A stretch of DNA of 11,393 bases from Pseudomonadota bacterium (GTDB lineage Bacteria > Pseudomonadota > Gammaproteobacteria > Arenicellales > Arenicellaceae), in NCBI GenBank assembly GCA_018660405.1, contig JABJKL010000051.1, positions 1-11,393 on the forward strand, in the 5' to 3' direction. Below the pieces are notes generated by a model, which made no database searches, had not been told where the DNA came from, and saw only the letters and a list, made by a program, of their open reading frames with translations. Below, piece by piece: positions 6,178-11,393 of the stretch (within the stretch, counting starts at the first letter, position 1; every line of letters begins with the position of its first letter). Position numbers and translations under genes: made by a program.

Positions 6178-7476
6178 TTAGTTATACCAACGCACCACAC
6201 CCATTACTCCGTCTACACCCACTTGTGCGCCATCGGGTATTTTATCGGTAGCATCAAGCACACCAAGCACCATAGGAATACCACGCTCACGTGCGAGGGA
6301 TGCCAGATGTGAAGTGCTACCACCCAGCTCTGCTACAACACCAGAAACACGTGGTAAAACCTGGCTCAGCGCTGGGCCAGCGACTTTAGTGACCAGTACA
6401 TCGCCAGGCGCCACGCGCCCGAGCTCACATTCACAATTGATTACACAGGCTCGGCCACTACCCCAACCAATGCCAGATGGATGTCCTTTTATTCCGGGAT
6501 GGCGTAACCAGATCTCATCCGGAACCACTGCTGGCTCCATTTCCAGAGGGCGTGCCTGAAGCAATTTGAAACCGGTGTCGTCAAGCGACCATTCAATTTC
6601 GACAGAACAACCGAGCAAGTCTTCTGCCTTGAGCATCATTTGGGCCAGTTCTTTTACCTGAATTTTGTCGAGGCATGGCTCAACAGCCATCTCTTTGGAT
6701 ATAGCCTCTGCACTGGGCTCAGCATGGTGTTGGCAAGATACACTGTGTTCTTTGCGGCCCGCGGCCACCTCTATAAGGTTACCCTCGCGTGATAGCTCGT
6801 AACGGTCGGGCACAATCTCGCCTTGGGCGATAGCCGAACCAAGACCCCAGGTCGCGGTCACCGCCATACTACCGTCAGCGGTAAGACTCATTCCACCGCC
6901 TGAGACACGTGCCTCGACCAGCGGCTGAATAACCAGCGCCATGGCCGTGTCGGCCGGATTCATTTCGTGGGTTTCCATATATTGCCGCGCCCTTGACGAC
7001 CAAAGTGCGGCCCAACATGCACGTATTGCAGTAAGAAAATCTTCCTCATTTTGCAAACCAAGAAAACTTTCAAATTGCCCGGCAAACAACGAGCCAGCGC
7101 TATCTTCTAACAACGAAGATGAACGAACCACTACCGGCACATCTGAATTTTCAGTCAATTCCCGGTACGCAGCCAGCAGCTGTTCAAGAACTGGTTGTAC
7201 AATTGGCTGATCAAAAAGACCAATTCTCACCTCGGCGATGTGGCTGCGAGCCTCAACAGGGTCCAACTCGGCTGCAGCGCGCGCGGGCTTATCCAGGCCC
7301 AATGACGCCAACTGCAAACGGTAGGCTTCGGCATCGACACCGAAACCGCCTGCAATCGGTAAGCCCGCTTGCCCGAGTAAAGCCTGATTTGCGGCCTTGG
7401 GCCCAAAACGACCGGCATCCACTGCCGCGGGATCACTAAGTCTAATAACAAGTTGAGTCATGCTGTTTTTAATCAT
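6178..7476 (-). CDS. Two-domain PEP synthase-like protein (ATP-grasp plus phosphohistidine domain)
   Basis: The 432 residues resemble the first two working parts of PEP synthase/pyruvate phosphate dikinase. The N-terminal PPDK-type ATP-grasp spans about 10-312: Lys27 in GPKAAN, Arg118 in VVVRSS, the SLFAGQFES loop (129-137), and LQARPL (306-311). A swivelling phosphohistidine domain follows (about 345-430) with the motif GGSTSH and catalytic His390. The usual PEP/pyruvate-binding barrel is absent, and so is the middle substrate domain of rifampicin phosphotransferase. By family knowledge it should take phosphate from ATP onto His390 and pass it to another molecule; the acceptor is unknown. 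A separate partner protein, as in phenylphosphate synthase, is possible. The start is uncertain: Met1 and Met6 both lack a clear ribosome site. It lies downstream of the M24 gene on the same strand, 158 bases apart. Confidence 0.82.
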   Translation of the reverse strand: MIKNSMTQLVIRLSDPAAVDAGRFGPKAANQALLGQAGLPIAGGFGVDAEAYRLQLASLGLDKPARAAAELDPVEARSHIAEVRIGLFDQPIVQPVLEQLLAAYRELTENSDVPVVVRSSSLLEDSAGSLFAGQFESFLGLQNEEDFLTAIRACWAALWSSRARQYMETHEMNPADTAMALVIQPLVEARVSGGGMSLTADGSMAVTATWGLGSAIAQGEIVPDRYELSREGNLIEVAAGRKEHSVSCQHHAEPSAEAISKEMAVEPCLDKIQVKELAQMMLKAEDLLGCSVEIEWSLDDTGFKLLQARPLEMEPAVVPDEIWLRHPGIKGHPSGIGWGSGRACVINCECELGRVAPGDVLVTKVAGPALSQVLPRVSGVVAELGGSTSHLASLARERGIPMVLGVLDATDKIPDGAQVGVDGVMGVVRWYN

Positions 7477-7517
7477 TGAAGGTAATTTCTAAAGATTATG
7501 TCCATAAGATATATCTC

Positions 7518-7534
7518 GCGAGGTCTTACCTCGC
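7518..7534. repeat. 7-bp hairpin in the gap between M24 and dikinase-like genes
   Basis: GCGAGGT (7518-7524) pairs with ACCTCGC (7528-7534), with a 3-base loop. It would fold on either strand. No T-run follows, so it may be a weak processing or stability element in the leader of the dikinase-like gene. Confidence 0.45.
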
Positions 7535-7573
7535 AAGAATCGTCCAACGCTGCGATCTGATTCACAGTTAGCA

Positions 7574-7617
7574 CTCCTTCCCTCTTCCTTCTTCCGTGGA
7601 GAAAGGCAGGGAAGGAG
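7574..7617. repeat. 10-bp purine/pyrimidine inverted repeat after the M24 gene
   Basis: CTCCTTCCCT (7574-7583) is the exact reverse complement of AGGGAAGGAG (7608-7617), with a further CCTT/AAGG pairing inside. One arm is all pyrimidine and the other all purine. It lies 18 bases beyond the M24 stop on the minus strand, so it probably ends or buffers that transcript before the dikinase-like gene. There is no U-tract. Confidence 0.5.
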
Positions 7618-7634
7618 GTCACACCAAAACGGGT

Positions 7635-8891
7635 TTAGTCTCTATATCCAGTAATGGGATCAACAACCGTGATCTCTTTAACCGGGAAGTTAGAAACAAT
7701 CTCGACTCGGTCTTCATGCACGATGAGCATCTCCTCTATTCGTACACCAAACTCTAACGGTTTACCGTGCTGGGTTTCCAACGCGAATACCATGCCAGGT
7801 TTGATTTCGACCGGGTGATCGAGAGACCAAATACGCGAAATGACAGGAATATCGTACTGTGCGAGCCCGAGGCCATGGCCCCAAAGGTTCGCTGCAGCCT
7901 GATCTTCTTCTTCATAACCCCAAACTTTCTTGGCAGATGGCCATTTTTCGGCAATCTCGCGTGTTGTTGTGCCGACCTTAACCGCATCAATGGAATCATA
8001 TAACCATTCCAATGCAGTCGCGTAATAGTCCTTCATCTCCTGGGTCGGTTCTTTGCCAACACAGTAGGTTCGGTAGTAACAAGACTTATAGCCATTCCAG
8101 GTGAGGGCAGCTAAATCCATAAACGTAATATCGCCGGGCTTGATAATGCGATCAGAAAAATTACGCCAATTAGGCCAGGTGTTCGGACCTGAAGAAACAA
8201 TAACGTCTTCAACATCTTCCATGCCAGCAAATGAATACAAGTATTTCATTATATGGGCAGTCACCTGATTTTCAGTGATACCCGGTCTAAGGAACTTCAT
8301 TGTTTCCCAATGCGCAGCATCGCCAATAGTGCCGACCATGCGCATGCATTCTTGTTCGTCTTCGTTTTTAATAGCACGAGCTTCCATCATTGCTGTCATG
8401 CCGTCTGTCCAGGTGATATCTGCAGCTTCAAAACCACGGGTCATATTGATATCGACAAAATCCACACCGAGCTTCTCACCTTCAACACCATGCCGTTTCA
8501 TTTCATATAAAATAGCATCGGTGAACTTCTTAACCTGACTTGTGGCTGCACCCCCGGCCGCTCCCTTTATCCAGCAATAGGAATAACGAATATTCTCTTC
8601 TGGAATCCACGGGCAATGTCGTTTGATCTGAACGCCGATGTCGCCCTGTTCGAACAAAATAGGTGCGCCATCACCACACAATAATGCGTAGCGTAGCCCA
8701 GGTTTTAGTCTGCACCAGCCAGGTGTAACCGTGGCGGTGATGTAGCGAACGTTTTCGTCATACATACACAGCATGGCACCCAGCCCGTGCGCCTTCATCC
8801 TCGCTCTGGCACTCTCCAATCGATACGTGCGCAGTCGCTCCCAGTTAATACGTTCCTGCCAGTCTACGCCAGCAATGCCAAAATCAGCCAT
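7635..8891 (-). CDS. M24 family 'pita-bread' enzyme with altered active site
   Basis: A 418-residue protein with the creatinase N-terminal domain (about 15-165) and an M24 catalytic domain (about 175-400), the layout of aminopeptidase P, creatinase and the DMSP lyase DddP. Of the five usual metal ligands it keeps Asp259 (in FMDLAA), His339 (in WGHGLG), Glu372 (in ALETQ) and Glu386 (in GVRIEE). The second Asp, expected in the S-D-x-[TS]-R-T strand, is Cys271 (SCYYRTY). The second active-site His of peptidases (the H in GHGxGL-x-x-H-E) is Tyr346. Peptidase activity is therefore unlikely; hydrolysis or elimination on a small molecule is my inference. The start is supported by GGAG with a 6-base spacer. 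It heads a minus-strand pair with the dikinase-like gene, divergent from the DRE-TIM gene. Confidence 0.88.
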   Translation of the reverse strand: MADFGIAGVDWQERINWERLRTYRLESARARMKAHGLGAMLCMYDENVRYITATVTPGWCRLKPGLRYALLCGDGAPILFEQGDIGVQIKRHCPWIPEENIRYSYCWIKGAAGGAATSQVKKFTDAILYEMKRHGVEGEKLGVDFVDINMTRGFEAADITWTDGMTAMMEARAIKNEDEQECMRMVGTIGDAAHWETMKFLRPGITENQVTAHIMKYLYSFAGMEDVEDVIVSSGPNTWPNWRNFSDRIIKPGDITFMDLAALTWNGYKSCYYRTYCVGKEPTQEMKDYYATALEWLYDSIDAVKVGTTTREIAEKWPSAKKVWGYEEEDQAAANLWGHGLGLAQYDIPVISRIWSLDHPVEIKPGMVFALETQHGKPLEFGVRIEEMLIVHEDRVEIVSNFPVKEITVVDPITGYRD

Positions 8892-8986
8892 CTTTATCTC
8901 CAGTAATAATAGTAATCATCAGGACGGTTGGGGTACCGTGCCGTTGTATGATCGTGAAAGTTTTATCGCGAAAGCTCTATAGTAAA

Positions 8987-9003
8987 GTCGTGTTGTCCAC
9001 GAC
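8987..9003. promoter_or_regulatory. Palindrome, possible operator
   Basis: GTCGTG and CACGAC (6 bp each, 5-base spacer TTGTC) form a perfect dyad about 96 bases upstream of the M24 start. Size and place suit a repressor site (for instance of GntR type), but no regulator gene is in the window to match it. Confidence 0.3.
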
Positions 9004-9078
9004 AGTAGGTTAAGTTTTAGCCTTTTTGAAAAAAGCGTTCGATTCGCGGATGGCGATAATATCATATTGAGTGCTTTT

Positions 9079-9123
9079 CACGATTGTTATTTTTTGTCTC
9101 TAACAGCGTTAACAACGTGCTCA
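9079..9123 (+). repeat. Copy B of a diverged direct repeat
   Basis: Partner of 6016-6059 in the same orientation. The two copies bracket the dikinase-like and M24 genes. This copy contains TAAC-AGC-GTTA, a small dyad that is degenerate in copy A. Similarity may continue weakly for another 30 bases. Confidence 0.55.
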
Positions 9124-9309
9124 TATTGATCAATTCAAATACGGTTACGCCCACTTCCCGGATTGCACCACCACAACGCGATATGTTATCGTTCGCGCCC
9201 CTCGCAGCCTGGACACAAGAAATGGCTTTATCAGGCCATTGATATTGGGTGGTATTGAGTATCTCTCCAATATTTCCGCGCAATTAATTTTAGTATAGAT
9301 ACAGCATTA

Positions 9310-9333
9310 TTTTACACTTTTACACTTTTACAC
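9310..9333 (+). repeat. Three perfect 8-bp tandem repeats in the DRE-TIM gene leader
   Basis: TTTTACAC occurs three times without a gap, then TTTAAGGAG begins the ribosome site. The array is 17 bases from the ATG. Such arrays change copy number by slippage, which would alter leader length or promoter spacing. Confidence 0.9.
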
Positions 9334-9350
9334 TTTAAGGAGTATTCATC

Positions 9351-10586
9351 ATGAGTGACCAACCCTGGAAAACTGACGACTGTTTTGTAAGCCCCTGGAA
9401 CTTCGCCCCAGAGGTATTAGAGAACCTGCATTTTCCCAAGCAGATTAAGATTCATGATGTAACTCTGCGTGATGGGGAGCAACAGACCGGAGTCGCCTTT
9501 GACAAGGACGACAAGATTCGTATTGCTGAAGGACTCGCAGAAGCTGGTGTACACCGAATTGAAGCAGGCATGCCTGTTGTTTCACCACAAGATGCGGCCG
9601 CAATAACAGAAATCGTAAAACGTGATCTTGGGCCACAAATTTTCTCCTTCTCGCGCTGCATGGTAGATGACGTAAAACGTGCTATCGATACCGGCGTCAA
9701 TGGCGTAGTGATGGAAGTTCCATCGAGCGAGCACATCATCAAATATGGCTACGAGTGGCCAATGGAAAAAGCGATCGATTTATCTATTGAGTCAACTGCC
9801 TTCGCCCACGAGCAGGGTCTGGAGGTGGTGTTTTTCCCGATCGACTTTACCCGCGCAGATATGACCTGGGTACTGAATCTTATTTCCAGAGTAGCCGACG
9901 AAGGCCACATGGATTCGCTAGCTTTGGTAGACACCTTTGGTGCAACGTCCCCTCATGCGATGCAATACTTCGTACGGCAGGTGAAAGCAAGGTTTCCGGA
10001 TACCCCGCTGGAAGCCCACTTCCATATGGACTTCGGCATGGGTGTAGCTAACACCATTATGGCATTGGCGGAAGGTGTGGAAGTTGTGCAATCAACGATA
10101 CTGGGTATTGGTGAACGTGCTGGTAACACTCCTTGGGAAGAAACGGTGCTCGCATTGCTGACACTTTATGGCATCGATGTTGGTGTTAATTATGACAAGC
10201 TATACAAACTTGCACTGATGGTCTCAGAGATGGCAAACCATCCTATTCCGGCTAGCAGGCCAGTGGTTGGTGAACATGCCTATAACGTCGAATCCGGCAT
10301 CATTGCCACATGGCTATTAAACTGTGGTGATGAGCGTGTCACCGAAGTATTCCCGTATCGCCCATCACTGATTGGACGAGATGACCCACAGGTGGTCATG
10401 GGCAAGGGCAGCGGTATCGATTCTGTCAAGCACTGGTTGCAGCGTGCGAACATCGAGGCAAGCGAAGAGCAAGCGATGGAAGTCCTGGGCGCCGTGAAGG
10501 GTTGGGGGCTCCAGTACAAACGCCTCATGACACAAGAGGAGTTTAACGAGCTGGCAAAAGGCGTTCTTCCTGACCAGGCAGCCTAG
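9351..10586 (+). CDS. DRE-TIM metallolyase family protein, isopropylmalate/homocitrate synthase-like
   Basis: The 411 residues form a TIM barrel of the LeuA/homocitrate synthase/HMG-CoA lyase superfamily. The DRE motif is HDVTLRDGEQ (35-44), with Arg40 and Asp41. Metal ligands His223 and His225 (HFH) and Asn259 (GERAGN) are present. The family normally makes or breaks a carbon-carbon bond between an acyl-CoA and a 2-oxo acid. The small acceptor subdomain is changed: where synthases have G-E-N-A-F-x-H-x-S-G-I-H, this protein has GEHAYNVESGII (308-319), so both His are gone. There is no LeuA leucine-sensing domain, since the protein ends at 411. It is therefore probably not a leucine or lysine biosynthetic enzyme. 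The start has AAGGAG (9337-9342) with an 8-base spacer. It is divergent from the M24 gene and convergent with the AhpD-like gene, 20 bases away. Confidence 0.88.
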   Translation: MSDQPWKTDDCFVSPWNFAPEVLENLHFPKQIKIHDVTLRDGEQQTGVAFDKDDKIRIAEGLAEAGVHRIEAGMPVVSPQDAAAITEIVKRDLGPQIFSFSRCMVDDVKRAIDTGVNGVVMEVPSSEHIIKYGYEWPMEKAIDLSIESTAFAHEQGLEVVFFPIDFTRADMTWVLNLISRVADEGHMDSLALVDTFGATSPHAMQYFVRQVKARFPDTPLEAHFHMDFGMGVANTIMALAEGVEVVQSTILGIGERAGNTPWEETVLALLTLYGIDVGVNYDKLYKLALMVSEMANHPIPASRPVVGEHAYNVESGIIATWLLNCGDERVTEVFPYRPSLIGRDDPQVVMGKGSGIDSVKHWLQRANIEASEEQAMEVLGAVKGWGLQYKRLMTQEEFNELAKGVLPDQAA

Positions 10587-10606
10587 CCCCCCGTAGACAG
10601 CTACTC

Positions 10607-11194
10607 TTAAGACGCGGCAGACGCCTTCCCGGCGTTTGCTGCCGTCTGCGGATTCAGTTCACATGCCTGTTCCCAGGTAATGATACTAAGCGTACGAACA
10701 AAACTGCCAGCACCCACATTCTCAGCGCACCACAATCCGAGTTCCACGATTTCGGATTCCGTGAAATGCTCCTTTAATTCCGCATAAAAAGCATCGTCAT
10801 CGGCTTTAGCAATATCGTGTTTTAAGTAATCCGCAAATCGCAAAGCCAATTTCTCGCGCACACTGAAGACATCACTGTTTTCGTAATCCCATACCTGTTG
10901 AATTTTGTCTTCTAGCAATCCCGCGTCTTTGGCGGCGGTTGAACGCACCGTGCTGCAATAGCCGCAAGTGTGCTCAAACGCAATCTTCACCCGGCACAGT
11001 TCCTTTAAGTCCGCTGGTAGCTCTCCTTCCAAAGCAAACGCGCGCCAGTACCGATACCACGCCAAACCCGCGGGACTTTTGAATAATACGCGCAGCACAC
11101 GCGCATCTGGAGAACCGGCTTTTTCCGCCAGTTCCAGGAACTCTTCTGCTTCAGTGGTTAATTCTTCATCGTTGAGATACTTTAAACGTGGCAT
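10607..11194 (-). CDS. AhpD/carboxymuconolactone decarboxylase-like protein
   Basis: A 195-residue all-alpha protein with the CMD core at about 35-125. The motif EHTCGYCSTVRS (74-85) gives the redox pair Cys77-x2-Cys80 and Glu74. In AhpD a His follows four residues after the second Cys to relay protons; here it is Arg84. Members with this change are usually annotated simply as CMD family proteins, and peroxidase activity cannot be assumed. The tail is Ala-rich, and its DNA (10615-10644) forms a GC-rich hairpin that may also help end the convergent DRE-TIM transcript. A GGAG site precedes the ATG. It lies 99 bases downstream of the molybdenum hydroxylase gene on the same strand and may be co-transcribed. 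Confidence 0.85.
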   Translation of the reverse strand: MPRLKYLNDEELTTEAEEFLELAEKAGSPDARVLRVLFKSPAGLAWYRYWRAFALEGELPADLKELCRVKIAFEHTCGYCSTVRSTAAKDAGLLEDKIQQVWDYENSDVFSVREKLALRFADYLKHDIAKADDDAFYAELKEHFTESEIVELGLWCAENVGAGSFVRTLSIITWEQACELNPQTAANAGKASAAS

Positions 11195-11293
11195 ATAATT
11201 CTCCAGAGAAAGTCTTTTCTAATAGGGTTAATTTTACGTGAACGATTTATGTTATGCGGATTGCGCCAGATGGACTGAATAGTTGCTAAACAA

Positions 11294-11393
11294 TCAGGCG
11301 TTTAGCGTCGCCAGAACACGTTCGGAGGTAAGTGGCATATGCCGTATGCGCTTGCCGGTCAGCCTATTGAACGCATTGGCAACAGCGCCACCA
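11294..11393 (-). CDS. C-terminal end of a molybdenum hydroxylase large subunit (partial)
   Basis: The last 32 codons and the TGA stop are present; the rest runs beyond the window. The peptide begins GGAVANAFNRLTGKRI and continues with RHMPLTSERVL. This is the typical end of xanthine dehydrogenase-type molybdopterin-binding subunits, with the pattern [AG]-[AVI]-xNA-x-x-x-xTG-x-R-[IL]-R-x-x-PLT-x-E-[RK]-[VI]L. Such subunits hydroxylate aldehydes, purines or aromatic N-heterocycles; which one cannot be told from the tail. The gap 11195-11293 holds no gene and no clear terminator. Confidence 0.8.
   Translation of the reverse strand, partial: GGAVANAFNRLTGKRIRHMPLTSERVLATLNA

Larger units (their letters stand above)
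8892..9350. other. 459-bp divergent intergenic region (regulatory)
   Basis: Separates the divergent M24 and DRE-TIM genes, so promoters for both must lie here. It holds a 6-bp hairpin GTCGTG/CACGAC (8987-9003), a CTTTTT/AAAAAG inverted pair (9022-9035), copy B of a diverged repeat (9079-9123) and an 8-bp triple repeat (9310-9333). TATAGAT at 9294-9300 is a possible -10 for the rightward gene, without a good -35. A 73-codon minus-strand frame (9062-9283) from a TTG has no ribosome site and no family I recognise. Confidence 0.6.

Noticed and set aside
9079..9123. Integron attC site, suggested by the TAACAGCGTTAAC stretch
   Set aside because: No matching RYYYAAC and GTTRRRY pair at proper spacing and no integrase or cassette structure.
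9126..9140. FNR-like box (TTGATCAATTCAAA)
   Set aside because: The second half does not match ATCAA at the required 4-base spacing.
9062..9283. 73-codon minus-strand frame in the divergent gap
   Set aside because: TTG start without ribosome site, no recognised family, and it covers the promoter region; part of it is the repeat copy B whose frame is not kept in copy A.
1..11393. CRISPR array or insertion sequence
   Set aside because: No regularly spaced repeats with spacers and no transposase coding frame on either strand.

Overview
The window looks like chromosomal DNA of a Gammaproteobacterium, probably marine. The pointers are a tRNA-Arg(CCT) with an encoded CCA end, Shine-Dalgarno sites of the AGGAG/GGAG type, TRAP transporter genes, and a secreted LVIVD-repeat protein. 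This placement rests on gene style only; no phylogeny was possible.

Left part (1-3960). A possible C-terminal tail of an upstream gene precedes tRNA-Arg(CCT) with a consensus -10 box. The tRNA is followed by a chain of short hairpins, the first a 13-bp perfect inverted repeat starting in the tRNA CCA. On the minus strand lie a secreted LVIVD-repeat beta-propeller protein and a HemN coproporphyrinogen III dehydrogenase whose sequence type looks more like that of Bacteroidota than of Proteobacteria. A weak DUF1127-like small ORF sits just upstream of hemN. A plus-strand DoxX membrane protein follows; its ribosome-binding site and start codon are contained in an exact 23-bp tandem duplication. 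A terminator closes DoxX.

Right part (4148-11393). This reads as a catabolic cluster for an unidentified small organic compound. It contains the two TRAP membrane subunits (dctQ, dctM, no dctP in the window) on the plus strand. On the minus strand are a two-domain ATP-grasp/phosphohistidine dikinase-like protein and an M24 'pita-bread' enzyme with altered metal ligands. Across a 459-bp divergent intergenic region, on the plus strand, is a DRE-TIM (isopropylmalate/homocitrate synthase-like) carbon-carbon bond enzyme. On the minus strand follow an AhpD/carboxymuconolactone decarboxylase-like protein and the last 32 residues of a molybdenum hydroxylase large subunit.

How the genes may work together (inference): the TRAP system imports a carboxylate, the dikinase-like protein activates a substrate with ATP, and the M24 and DRE-TIM enzymes do bond cleavage or condensation. 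The molybdenum hydroxylase and AhpD-like protein would serve oxidation steps. Three of these enzymes deviate from their families at residues that decide chemistry (M24: Asp to Cys and His to Tyr; DRE-TIM: both acceptor-domain His lost; dikinase: no substrate domain). This is the best candidate here for an undescribed pathway. A diverged direct repeat of about 45 bp flanks the dikinase-M24 pair.
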